DNA of 64,000 nucleotides from assembly GCA_903813345.2 (NCBI GenBank), contig CAIIXF020000007.1, positions 9,677,730 to 9,741,729 on the forward strand. The letters are read 5' to 3'. Both the position numbers and the translations under genes were made by a program. Below the pieces are notes generated by a model that saw only the letters and a list, made by a program, of their open reading frames with translations, made no database searches and had not been told where the DNA came from. This DNA comes from Owenia fusiformis. Taxonomy: Eukaryota; Annelida; Polychaeta; Sabellida; Oweniidae. Shown one piece after another: positions 25,988 through 36,201 of the stretch; position 1 is the stretch's first letter, and each line of letters starts with the position of its first letter.

Positions 25988-26316
25988 AAGATATTGGTAC
26001 GCCCTCGTACCAAACTAAGACATAAATGTACTTTCTAACTAACTACAAACTTACAAAATATCTAACTTGCCAAAAATGTATAACATGTCAAATATGTTTA
26101 ACCTGTCAATAATGTTTAACCCCGGGGTTAACTAACTATCAATACAATGTTCAAGTTTCTAACTACTTGAATATCTAACTATCTAAAGTTATCTAGATAT
26201 CTAACAAGTTAACACCTAACTATGTTTCACTTCACATATTTAAAATTATACTCATGTGAATTTACTCTCTCTTGTAGCGCTTCCTGGATGATTGAGACCT
26301 GGACTTCCATCTACTG
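25988..26316. other. non-coding 3' internal region of LTR element
   Basis: Between the Gag-protease stop and the polypurine tract, where pol would begin in an autonomous element. It is filled with short CTAACTA/ATCTAACT phrases and one CCCCGGGG palindrome. No pol remnant is seen. Confidence 0.6.
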
Positions 26317-29300
26317 TCACGATCTCCAATCACGATCCCTGCTTAACCTTCTGTGACTTGAGAAATGGTCTTCCAAGGTCCGTACGAATTGATCTGTTAA
26401 GTTCCCCATTAGATGATCTATGTCTCGATCAGGAAATTCATCAGCACAATAAAATAATCTATCTCTATCATCTCGGTATTCTGGTGTCCTTGTTTGGTTA
26501 TGTCGGTAACTGTATTTATCTGGTCTCCAACCACGTCTGTAATCAGGCGACCTTAATCTAGATCGGTAATGTCTATGAGCATGACCTTCACTACCATGCC
26601 AAAATCTGGAATACGATCTTGACTGGTGACTATCCCTGCTAGTTCCAGGCTGGTTGTACACATCATTATGTTCAGAAATCTCAGCCACAAAATCATCCAA
26701 GTGTCTGGGACGTTTGCGTTCCCTCCTGGAAGGTTTTTCATCCACTTCCTTCTTGGGTGATGTCTTGACAGCTTTCTTGGAGTCTGAAGTTTCATTTGGT
26801 AAAATGGGTGAAGAGTCTCTTTCAGGCTCTACTTTAGGCTTTTCTTCCTGTTCTGTACAATTCTTGACATTTCTGGAACTCTCTTTCTCAAAAGTCAGTT
26901 TACATTTCCCATAATCTAATCTGGCCTTAGAAACAGCTAGGTAATCTGTCCCTAAGATTCCCTCAGAAATAATATCAGCCACAACAACCTCTAGCTTCTC
27001 TACATGTCCACCAATATTTACCTCGACCTGTGTAACACCCTGCATATGCAAAGGTTTCCCACCAGCTTGCACAAATACCTTCTTAGGTGGTTCAAGTTTG
27101 GGTTGCTTGTTTTGAGGCATCTTCCTATAGACATTTGAACTAACAATAGTTTTTGCTGACCCAGAATCTACTACAAAGTCAACATCAGTGTCACATACTG
27201 TTCCATTGATCACTATGTTCTGCGTATCTTTGAAAAACACAACATCGTTTCTCTGTGGGGATATGGATCTAACTGTAGCAATCTGACTAGATTTCCCAGG
27301 TACTTCTCCTTTTTGCTCTTCAACACGCTTCCTTAAATAACAATCTGCTATTTGATGTCCAGGCTTCTGACAGTAGAAGCACTTGCGTCTGTTACTCATG
27401 TTCCCGCTATTTATGGACTCACTAAAAATGCCTTTCTTGATATCACTCTGTCTTGTATGACATTCAGACTGATAATGTCCTAACTTGTCGCAATAATAAC
27501 ATTTGACACCTCTGGACACAGACCTTTTCTCTCTAGTCTTTTGTGTGTCTTTCAACTCTTTAATCATTGTCTTAAGATTAGCTGTCAGTTCCGTGTGCAT
27601 TTCTTGCACCACTTTCATTAAATAAGCTGTAGATTCTTTATACAGCTCTTGAAATCCTTTCACCTCTTTCAGCATCTCATTTTCACCTTGTTCCTCTTCT
27701 ACAGCATTTACTCTTTCATCTCTATGTCTTGGTCTTAAGCCTTTGCGCATCCTTTCAGACTCAAGATACGACTCTTCTTTAATGGCAATTTCGATGGTGT
27801 TGTCCAAAGTGTTACAATATTTACTATTATTATGAATGGATCGCCTAATCTCATCATCAGGGATAGCCTGTGCAAAACGTTCCCTAGCCAAACGATCTTG
27901 AGCTGCTCGGGGTAACTCAGGATATGCTAATGAGGTTAGCCGTCTGACATCTTGACCAAGAGTCTGTAGTGTTTCCTTGGGCTTACGAGTTCGGATCACC
28001 CATTCTGCTTGGTACACATCTGCTTTACCTCCTGGTCCAAACCTTTTGTCTAACGCAGACACCAATTCATCGTATGAATAACCTGGGTCCATCTCATAGA
28101 TGAGCTGTTGGGCTTGACCCCTAAGGCTAGTAGCAAGAAACTGTTTCTTCTCTTCATCGCTCCATGAATTAGCACTTACACACATGGCAAAATAGGCTTT
28201 GTAGTCAATCCATGGTGTAGTTCCGTTGTATGTGTCTGGCTTGATCTTTGTCTTGCTCTGAGAAGCAGCTCTCTTAGGTATCGTCTCCTCCAATACCTTC
28301 CCAACTAATTTAGTCGTCTCTTCATGCATCTTTGCAAACTGAGCTATCACTGAAGGCATTGTATCATTCATTGGTACGGCCGTTTCCTCTTCTTGAGGAG
28401 TAAAATGTGTCATATTTGCATTAGTCTGCAGAGCTTCTTCATATCTGGTTTCAGCCTCATTCGGTAATTCATCATATGTGGATCGGTATCTATCCTTGGA
28501 AGGCTGACTTTGAGTCTGTTGAGGTACAAACATTCTTTTACTCGGTGTTCCCACAAACTTTGTCTCTCCGAATCCATAGTCATCTTCTGACTTTACAGCT
28601 ACAACTCTCCTTTTTGTCGGAGGACTCTTAAATGCAGGTCTCTTTGGCAATCCTGGAAAATCTTCATCAGAAGCAATTCTCTTCTGGCGTCTGAGTGGCC
28701 ACTTTGGGGGAGTTACTATTCGTTTTGGTTCAGCAGGTAATTCCTGATTAACCACTGTAGGCCCCCCTACCACTCCTTGCTGTGGATTAAACGTAGAAAG
28801 AACTTCTCGGGACTGTAATCTCTGAGGAGTTGCACTTGACTTAGCCTGTAACATTGTTCTGGTGTCTACACTTGTTCCTAATTTCACTACAGGACTTGAA
28901 GGTCTGACGTCACCCTGTAAAACTGGTTCAGGACGAGAAGTTGAACTTTGCAATACCATCTGTAATGTCTGGCATAAATTGTTCATCTGGTCTTTCATCT
29001 GTGTTAAATCTCCTCCAATGTTGTTGACCTGGCTTCCCATGCTAGACATGTGTCCTTCCATGTTAGCCACCTGTCCTTCTATATGAGACATGTGTCCCTC
29101 CATGTTAGACACCTGTCCTTCCATCATGTTTATGGTAGTCACATTCTGATTAATGGCATCTTCCATAACATGTATATGTGTTTTCATTTCTCTATCAACT
29201 GGTCTTTCCTGCGTGCCCAGTTTAAGTTCTGCAGGTGTAGTTATCATTGTTGAGGTGCGAGGCATATATCTATCTCCTTTGGGTCTGGCTCCCCATGCTT

Positions 29301-29685
29301 GACTCTGTGGACTATAAACACCATCATGTACTGTGCGTGACCAATAGCCAGTAGTCTGTCCACCCCAGGCTTTCTTAAACTCTGTTTCTATCCCAGTCTT
29401 ATCACTAGGGTAGATTGCTTCTGCACCACCAACTGTAGTGCGTCTCTCATCTGGATCTGCCTCACTTGGCAACCTCCATTTCTCCATCGCTGGGAGTTCT
29501 GTAGCCATGTGTTCCGTAGCCTTTCTTCCTGTATATTGAAGAGTGTCATCCTTGGCTATGGGATTATCTATCTCACCGTCTGTAGCTAACTTTACAAAGA
29601 CAGTCTTCTCTACATCTTTAGACTTGTCTGTATTTGTATCAGAGAGATCACCACTCTCTATCGACTTTGGAGCTTCTGTATCCAT
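26317..29685 (-). CDS. Gag-protease polyprotein of LTR retrotransposon
   Basis: Intact 1,122-residue ORF, the only one in the element. Start ATG lies about 70 nt inside the 5' LTR boundary. Visible parts: a heptad-repeat coiled coil at about 187-241 (units like NMEGHMS); basic linkers at about 320-400; a retrotransposon Gag capsid-like region at about 480-640 (WIDYKAYF, LRGQAQQLIYEM, LDKRFGPGGK); two CCHC zinc knuckles (C729-C742 and C769-C782, CxxCxxxxGHxxxxC); then an aspartic protease with catalytic DSG at 840-842 and the partner ILGTDYL at 910-916. After residue 930 comes a charged, Arg-rich tail of about 190 residues. It should form particles, bind RNA and mature itself. No polymerase follows and no frameshift site leads to one. 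Confidence 0.93.
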   Translation of the reverse strand: MDTEAPKSIESGDLSDTNTDKSKDVEKTVFVKLATDGEIDNPIAKDDTLQYTGRKATEHMATELPAMEKWRLPSEADPDERRTTVGGAEAIYPSDKTGIETEFKKAWGGQTTGYWSRTVHDGVYSPQSQAWGARPKGDRYMPRTSTMITTPAELKLGTQERPVDREMKTHIHVMEDAINQNVTTINMMEGQVSNMEGHMSHIEGQVANMEGHMSSMGSQVNNIGGDLTQMKDQMNNLCQTLQMVLQSSTSRPEPVLQGDVRPSSPVVKLGTSVDTRTMLQAKSSATPQRLQSREVLSTFNPQQGVVGGPTVVNQELPAEPKRIVTPPKWPLRRQKRIASDEDFPGLPKRPAFKSPPTKRRVVAVKSEDDYGFGETKFVGTPSKRMFVPQQTQSQPSKDRYRSTYDELPNEAETRYEEALQTNANMTHFTPQEEETAVPMNDTMPSVIAQFAKMHEETTKLVGKVLEETIPKRAASQSKTKIKPDTYNGTTPWIDYKAYFAMCVSANSWSDEEKKQFLATSLRGQAQQLIYEMDPGYSYDELVSALDKRFGPGGKADVYQAEWVIRTRKPKETLQTLGQDVRRLTSLAYPELPRAAQDRLARERFAQAIPDDEIRRSIHNNSKYCNTLDNTIEIAIKEESYLESERMRKGLRPRHRDERVNAVEEEQGENEMLKEVKGFQELYKESTAYLMKVVQEMHTELTANLKTMIKELKDTQKTREKRSVSRGVKCYYCDKLGHYQSECHTRQSDIKKGIFSESINSGNMSNRRKCFYCQKPGHQIADCYLRKRVEEQKGEVPGKSSQIATVRSISPQRNDVVFFKDTQNIVINGTVCDTDVDFVVDSGSAKTIVSSNVYRKMPQNKQPKLEPPKKVFVQAGGKPLHMQGVTQVEVNIGGHVEKLEVVVADIISEGILGTDYLAVSKARLDYGKCKLTFEKESSRNVKNCTEQEEKPKVEPERDSSPILPNETSDSKKAVKTSPKKEVDEKPSRRERKRPRHLDDFVAEISEHNDVYNQPGTSRDSHQSRSYSRFWHGSEGHAHRHYRSRLRSPDYRRGWRPDKYSYRHNQTRTPEYRDDRDRLFYCADEFPDRDIDHLMGNLTDQFVRTLEDHFSSHRRLSRDRDWRS

Positions 29686-29744
29686 CTTTAAAGTGCTATA
29701 ATGTGCCTCTGGTTCAAATCTTCAGACACAATCAATCCCAACAT

Positions 29745-29755
29745 CGCTGCCACCA
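29745..29755 (-). other. primer-binding site, tRNA-Leu type
   Basis: On minus, TGGTGGCAGCG begins one base after the 5' LTR. Its complement CGCTGCCACCA equals the 3' end of the common animal tRNA-Leu acceptor stem plus CCA. Match length is 11 nt; the following bases diverge. The tRNA identity rests on my recall of tRNA-Leu. Confidence 0.7.
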
Positions 29756-30238
29756 ATGTAACAGTTTGGCCTATTTTTGTGGATAAATGTGGTAGCGTGG
29801 CTAATAATAGGCCCACTGCTTAGTAAACGGTGTTTACTTGGTGAGTTACACGGCACACGTTAAATGTGCGATTGTCCCTAAAGAATTAAACAGACATATA
29901 CAATTAAATATAAAATATAAAACAGTATATTGTGGCGTTTATAAGCCCAAATAAAGATGTACATTAAATTTCAAGTATGAATGTTAAAATGCTACGATGT
30001 TATTATCTCTCTCAAAACTCACAACTCAAAAGTCCATATAAGCTAATATTTATCACTAATAAAACAATATCCAGAGTCCATATAAGCTAATAATAATCAC
30101 CAATAACACAATATCAAGAGTCCATATAAATTGAAGCTGATGATCAATATATCACTGTTGTATCTCCAATATTAAAAGTTCATATATGTTGTAATACTTG
30201 TTCGTCTTGTATTGTACTTGTTACTTGAACCTGAAATA

Positions 30239-31094
30239 GTAATCTCCTGGATCCTCTGCTATGTTGTAATATAATTCAACTTTGATTATGTGAAATAATC
30301 TAAGTCAAACTATCAGCTCTGTAAATGGTTATCTCCTGGATCCTCCTCTCGGTGTTGTAGTATAGTTCAACTTTGATTATGTGAAATAATCTAAGTCAAA
30401 CTATTTGCTCCGTAAATGAATATCTCCTGGATCCTCCTCTCTGTGTTTCAGTATAGTTCAACTTTGATTATGTAAAATAGTCTAAGTTAAACTATCGGCT
30501 CTGTAAACGGCTATCTCCTGGATCCTCTTCACTGTGTTGTATTATAATTCAACTTTGATTATGTGAAATAATCTAAGTCAAACTATCAGTTGTGTAAACT
30601 CCTAAGTCCTGGATCCTCCTCAATGTGTTGTAGTATAATTCAACTTTGATTATGTGAAATAATCTAAGTCAAACTATCAGTTGTGTAAACTCCTAAGTCC
30701 TGGATCCTCCTCAATGTGTTGTAGTATAATTCAGCTTTGATAATGTGAAATAATCTAAGTCAAACTATCAACTCTGTAAATGGTTATCTCCTGGATCCTT
30801 CTCTCTGTGTTGTAGTATAATTCAACTTTGATTATGTTAAATAATCTAAGTCAAACTATCAGGTCTGGAAACGACTATCTCCTGGATCCTCTTCTCTGTA
30901 GATGTATATTCTAACTTCAATGACACAAAATCATCAAAGTCAAAATATCTCGCTTGATAATCTGCTAAGTCCTGGAACGTCCTCTCTGTAGATGTATATT
31001 CTAACTTCAATGACCAAAAATCATCAAAGTCAAAATATCTCGCTGGATAAACTGCTAAGTCCTGGAACCTCTTCTATGTAGATGTATAAGTCAA
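30239..31094. repeat. 91-bp tandem array inside 5' LTR
   Basis: Copy of the array at 23745-24600. In this LTR it lies downstream of the promoter, so it would be transcribed as part of the leader RNA. Confidence 0.9.
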
Positions 31095-31999
31095 ACTATC
31101 ACAATCTTTAATCTACCAAGTCCAGGGACGTCTAATTCACGGCATCAACTGCTAAGTCCATGTAGCCTGCTTTCTTCACAATTAAATAATAAGGCTACCT
31201 ACAAATATAGCATGCACACAACGACATATGCAAAAATATAACATGTGAAAACATTTGTCCTCTAAAATGACTAAGTTCATTTAATGTTAAGTGATACTGA
31301 TATTAAAATATTCTAAGTTCAATATTTCTCTTTCCAAAAACAACAAAGTCCAAAATAATGTTTCAACAAATATTGACTAAGTTAATTTCATGCTAAGTTA
31401 TACTGATGTTAAAATATTCTAAGTTAAATATTTCTTTCTCCAAAAACAACAAAGTCCAAAATAATGTTTCACCAAATACTGACTAAGTCCAATAATGTTG
31501 TAAATCGTCTAAGTTCCTTGCTGATCAAAATAGCTTGTTTCTCAAACACAAGTTATGTCAGCATTTCCTCTCAGTCTATGAAGGCTGGACAATACGTCTA
31601 ATGCTTTGCGCTGGGGATAGCTTCACCCTGTTGAAGTTCTGTCCAGTCTTGTAGATCTCCTTTACTTCCAGTGCGGTAAATAAACTAAGTCTCACACACT
31701 TAGTTGCATCAAAGTTTTCCCAAAATTCCAATCTCCAAAATAAACTAAGTTCCTCACACTTAGTTTCCTCAATCTGCCCTTGTATACTGCAAACGTATAG
31801 CTTGGCTCATCAGATGTATTCTACTAAGGTACAGCTTCTATCTTCATGTGTATACTGCAAACGTATAGCTTCAAGACCACAAAATCAACTAAGTTCTATA
31901 AAACTTAGAAGATTTTAGCTGTTTCCCGAAATTCCGCTCTGGAGGTCCTTCCTCGACAACATCTGGCATCGCGCTGACTAGCCTTCAACAGCGAGATAC

Positions 32000-32021
32000 T
32001 TATATAGGCCCGATGACGTCA
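32000..32021 (-). promoter_or_regulatory. LTR promoter: CRE plus TATA box
   Basis: On minus, a perfect cAMP-response palindrome TGACGTCA (32014-32021) is followed, after CGGGCC, by TATATAA (32000-32006). Transcription would start about 25-30 nt lower, near 31970. The spacing and the two textbook motifs make a core promoter likely; CREB/ATF control is inference. Confidence 0.65.
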
Positions 32022-32473
32022 TCGATTTTCGAACAAGATTTCAACTGTGAATTACAGTTTATTTACGCCATATTTCGCTTCAATATTGATCATACAACAA
32101 GATTATAATATTGACTCAAGAAATATAACAGTAATTAATCACTATCTAGTCTAATTTCACTTCGATTCAATCGAATCAAAAGCAGGAAGTAAAATAATAA
32201 AGGTGTCATGTTAGACTACCGATCAACTACAAATTAGACTGCCAGATAAGACTGCCCGATCAACATAAACAAAATCGTGATCAAATAAATAAAACATGCG
32301 AACTATTTCACCTCTGTAAGTACAACCTAAGTGCTGCAAATGATACTACATTTATAAATCTTAATAATCTCAATGGGAAATTACTTTCCCAGTGTAATAA
32401 TTACCTAATGTACAAAAACACAGCACTTTATCAAAAATCAAAAATTTTACATTTCAAAATTCCGTTACATTAT

Positions 32474-33061
32474 ATATTTCTTCAAAATTAATTGGAAACG
32501 GTGCTTTGGATACCAAAAGTAATCAAATAGGTTTTCGACGAAACCCGGTGTGAAAGAAATGATGGTCTCCCAGGGATTAGGCTTATGGTCCCCTTTCTTA
32601 ACGGCCCTTACTGGCCCCGATTGCCTATAAGATAATGAGAGAAAGAGTTGTATTTAGGTCACCATATAAATCAATGGAGAGTAGGACTATAAATTGATAG
32701 GACCTCCTACCCCTTTACACCGGGTTGCAGACCCATAGCAAAGGTTCGAGGGATTGGCAGTTGGCCACGCCTGAGTTGTAACCACTAGGCACTGGTGATC
32801 CACTCGATTACGCTGGAACCGTTTCGGTAACAAAATGTCTGATTGTCGAAGGCACGATTTTTCTTTTTTCCTTATTTCACACGTTGTAGGCAGAATTCCC
32901 ACGACATTTTTTCTCACTAACGTATATCAGTATCGTATGTTTTAGAAAAGGTACACATTTGCGAAAAAATAGCTCAGAAGACAACAGAATCGTCGATTTA
33001 ATTCCTTACTTAAGTTACATAAACGGTAAGGGTTAAACGTGCAGATCTTAACTGGTTAACT
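32474..33061. other. intergenic, no gene seen
   Basis: Flank of the LTR element. A GGTTCGAGGGATTGG phrase at about 32742 resembles a pol III B box but has no matching A box in the right place. No gene is called. Confidence 0.4.
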
Positions 33062-33624
33062 AAGTGAGGGATTGGTTCACGAAGATGTTCGGCTCAAAAG
33101 ATTTGCAAATATCCACACACAATTAGAACCGAGTATACATTATGTGCTAGGAAAACAATACCCAGCTTTATTGTGGCCTTTGGCAAGTCTTCTTCAACTT
33201 GCACTAATTGAAGATCACCCAGTCACTGTTAAATGTACATTATGTCAGGGTGAATACAGAGATGTCACAAAACATGCCCTTTTGGAATGTTCAGGACTAA
33301 TGATTGAACGAGATCGTCTTTTTGAAAATATTACGAATGCATTAGACGTGAGCTCATCTTGTCAATTATTAAATGGCGATGAAGAAGTTTTAGTTGAAAC
33401 TCTCCTAGGTTCAAATACTGACATTCAGTTAAATGAAAATGTATGTGAACAAATAATCATCTTGGTGGCAAAGTATGCATGCGGTAAAACATAGTCAAAT
33501 TACTAATGTAAATATATTTGTTTTGTAAATAATTGTTTGTAAATAACTGCTTGTATAATTATTTCTAAAAAAAGCTCTTCTTCGAGAAGGAAATAAAGAT
33601 AAACAAACAAACAAACAAACAAAC
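33062..33624 (+). mobile_element. LINE 3' end with (AAAC)n tail
   Basis: A 5'-truncated non-LTR retrotransposon: about 430 bp of ORF C-terminus, a short 3' UTR with a CTTCTTCGAGAAGG hairpin, AATAAA (33591), and an (AAAC) repeat tail to 33624. It differs from the poly(A)-tailed LINE at 15621, so it is a separate family. Confidence 0.7.
33072..33494 (+). pseudogene. LINE ORF2 C-terminus fragment
   Basis: A 140-codon open stretch whose middle carries CTLCQGEYRDVTKHALLEC (about residues 56-74). This CxxC...H...C zinc-binding segment ends many LINE ORF2 proteins. The upstream reverse transcriptase is missing. The first ATG is not a genuine start; the frame is open upstream. Confidence 0.65.
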
Positions 33625-34510
33625 ATGGTAGAGATATATGCTTCTCAAGAGGTCATGCTCCAGTGCAAGCATACATATTAGTTCATGAAAAGATCATATG
33701 AATAAAGAAAATATACTCAAATATATAAAACACAACTGTCACAATCATTCTAAGGATTTTCAAAATGGCTGACATCATTTCATTTCATGCTGAAAATTGC
33801 AGAAAAGTTCCATTTTTGCACAACGCTTGGTCCTTACCTAGATTTTTACATATCTCAAGAAGTACCTTAGAAGCACACTATTCCCTCAATATATATAACT
33901 TTCTAGGTAAGAACCAAGCGTTATATGAACAAAGCAAGAGTTTATCATGACCTTCCTCTATCTAAAAAGAAGTAGGTCAACTCAATTGCAAACATAACTA
34001 ATCCCTACTCAATGACTATTGAAATATGAAAATTTATCTGTACAAAATATTAATCCAAATAGTATACAAAGTGACACAATTAAACAATGGGACATCTGCC
34101 AAGTTGGGTTTACTAGTATACATTCTGGAGACATTTTCTGAGACTGATAAAATATTCACATTTTCACAGGAAGTGATACGTACCTCCCAAATCAACCAAA
34201 ATATACTTATATCAGTAGTTGAATGCTTTTTATTGATATTTCTTGAAAATATACATATTTATCTACAATTTGATCCTACATATCAAGGATATTAACGACA
34301 TTGCATTTTTCAAAAAATGTTAGGTGACCCAAGGGGTGTCTATAGCCATCCGTTCTTCATTAAATTCAACGTGTGCAATTTTGCCAGTTCGTTTCGGGGA
34401 AATCAATTCATTTTTTGTTGTTGTTTATTCTATCCTCATTGTTTTGATAAAAAAATAGAAAGTGTATCTCAATATTGTTAATCATAATTTGCTATTCTCC
34501 TGTCTCACAC
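33625..34510. other. intergenic
   Basis: No gene. Holds one short inverted-repeat element at 33822-33928. Confidence 0.4.
33822..33928. repeat. short inverted-repeat (MITE-like) element
   Basis: CGCTTGGTCCTTACCTAGA at the left pairs with TCTAGGTAAGAACCAAGCG at the right, about 65 bp apart. Non-coding. Confidence 0.6.
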
Positions 34511-34948
34511 CGGAATAGCCTGACAACGGTAAAGTCAGCTACCGTTGTCACAAATGGCGGACATAACCGTCGCTTCAATTAGATTTTCATGAACTGTATG
34601 TTTATTAAAGCACCAAGACTAAATTCCTTTGGAACAACAATCAATCAAAGTGTCGTTATACTCATTCAGTTAATTATGTTCTACCATCGATATAAAGTCT
34701 TTAATCTAAACCGATCAAAATGAGATACGGGACAACGGACACTGTATAACCATATGCCATTGTCTTTGTAAATTATTCCAAATTCTATGATACATCACCA
34801 AAAGAGCTTAATACATGCTCATACATGGACAGAATTAGTGACGATGAAATCCCATAAAATTGGACCAAGTGATTAAAGAGTTCAAGCGACGGTTGTGTCC
34901 GCCATTTGTGACAACGGTATCTGACTTTACCTTTGTCAGGCTATTCCA
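34511..34948. mobile_element. MITE with ~75-bp terminal inverted repeats
   Basis: Left GGAATAGCCTGACAACGGTA and, on the opposite strand at the right, GGAATAGCCTGACAAAGGTA begin arms of about 75 bp. These include TACCGTTGTCACAAATGGCG in both. No ORF. The target duplication is not resolved. It abuts the next element by two bases plus that element's target duplication. Confidence 0.7.
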
Positions 34949-34955
34949 GTGTTTG

Positions 34956-36196
34956 CACGGTGTCCAACCCAAACGCTCTTACATGCATGACGGAGCATTT
35001 CATTCACGCGGAAAAGCTGCGGAGCGAAATAAAATGGCGGCTAATGAAGATCCCACTATGACCCTAAGTATTGTTTCGTTCGTTTCTCTTACATATCATA
35101 CGTTATGGTGACATATTATGTCCAATACGAACAATACCCTCAGTAAAGATCTTCTGGTGGTAAACTGTTATTTGCTTTATCAAAGCTCCGTAGTGTAGAT
35201 CGAACGAATCTGAAGTTGACGAATTGACCACAAATTACGAATTAAACTAGTATTTATATGAAAACGTCAATCTTTCTGTCAAAGTAGTAGATCACAAACT
35301 TGTATATTATCATTTTCTAAAATCCCAGTCCAAATCCATTACTTGTTCTCGAGAAATCGCTTGTTTTCTTCGAAACGCTCCGTCGATTTAGGACACAATT
35401 TTAGAAACGCTCTTACCATTTTGTTTTGATATCATTTTCAAATTATTAGAGAAGAGTTCGGAATCGAATCTATCTCTCAAAAACGTGTTGCCCTTGTTAG
35501 GCAAATTGAAACGTCCCAACCTGGTGGTGCTAAACGTGCAACTAGCCGACCTAAGCCTACATTAGATGATGTTATGCCTAATATATGTGCTAAAACATAA
35601 AACTATTGACAAAAACAAAACGTTGATATGTGAATTAATCTTTCTACTTTTGATGCCAATGGCCATAGATCTTTTCTTTCTCTTCCTGAAAAGGAAAGTC
35701 GGCTATATATTTCCTAAACAGATCTAGACTACCGCAGCGTTTCCAGTTCACTGTGTTAACCAGGTCGCAGCGTTTCTTGAATATGAGAATGTCATCATTT
35801 TTAAGACTGGATTTTCGGTCATCAAATCACAATTACGATAATGTGGTGTGTTGAAGCATTGAAATTTGACCAAAGTATACATGTAGTCTCGACAAAAGGT
35901 GTTTTGACCAGTAGAATGACAAATTCGTTTATGAATTTTGATAACTATACCACGCGTACTGTATACTGCTTCGTACAGCTCTACCTAATTGCGTCAAACG
36001 TCAATAGCCAACCAAGTACAAAAATGAATATCACACCCACCGAATGGTATACTCGAAATAAGTAACTCATACCTCTTATTCCCATTATTGGGGAAATTGT
36101 CAGACGGCTCATCATTCCTGCCCGCCAGTTTTCCTACTCCGGAGCGTTTCTTTGTTTAGATTCATTGTGCCTTGAGCGTTTGGGTTGGATACCGTG
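34956..36196. mobile_element. second CACGG-ended element, 5-bp TSD
   Basis: 1,241 bp with inverted ends CACGGTGTCCAACCCAAACG and, read inward from the right, CACGGTATCCAACCCAAACG. Flanked by GTTTG on both sides (34951-34955 and 36197-36201). A GAGCGTTTC/GAAACGCTC motif occurs about seven to nine times, many near the ends. Architecture matches 4487-5722: same CACGG start, 5-bp duplication, ~1.24 kb and CpG-bearing subterminal repeats, though the sequences differ. CACGGTG differs by one base from the CACAGTG heptamer of RAG signal sequences. An open coding-like fragment lies inside at 35446-35600. Confidence 0.7.
35446..35600 (+). pseudogene. coding-like fragment inside CACGG element
   Basis: An open stretch of about 51 codons ending in TAA reads with protein-like composition (begins IREEFGIESISQKR; ends TLDDVMPNICAKT). 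It has no start codon at its beginning and no recognised family. It could be a relic of the element's own protein or a captured host exon (a weak splice-acceptor-like TTTTCAAATTATTAG precedes it). Low certainty. Confidence 0.3.
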
Positions 36197-36201
36197 GTTT
36201 G

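Larger units (their letters stand above)
23263..32469 (-). mobile_element. LTR retrotransposon, Gag-protease only, 2.7-kb LTRs
   Basis: The 9,207-bp element is flanked by TTAT (23259-23262 and 32470-32473; ATTAT if the terminal A is shared). Two direct 2,713-bp LTRs begin TGTAAC and end GTTACA. The interior is only 3,781 bp and holds one intact Gag-protease ORF on the minus strand. It also has a primer-binding site complementary to tRNA-Leu and a G-rich polypurine tract. No reverse transcriptase, RNase H or integrase frame exists, so it must move using enzymes supplied in trans. I saw a single mismatch between the LTRs, so insertion is recent. Plants have comparable 'TR-GAG' elements; the match to that class is inference. 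Confidence 0.92.
29757..32469 (-). repeat. 5' LTR (right copy)
   Basis: 2,713 bp, same length as the left LTR and offset by exactly 6,494 bp. As the element reads on minus, this is the upstream LTR that drives transcription. The TATA box at 32000-32006 implies U3 of only about 500 bp and a transcribed R-U5 of about 2.2 kb, which is very long. Confidence 0.95.

Noticed and set aside
32700-32830. Possible tRNA-derived SINE (GTGCCTAGTGGTTA on minus; GGTTCGAGGGATTGG on plus)
   Set aside because: The A-box-like and B-box-like phrases are on opposite strands, so they cannot form one pol III promoter.
34860-35111. Possible first exon MAANEDPTMTLS... spliced to 35446
   Set aside because: A weak donor and acceptor could be matched in phase, but both lie near or inside a transposon and the sites are poor; kept only as a fragment note.
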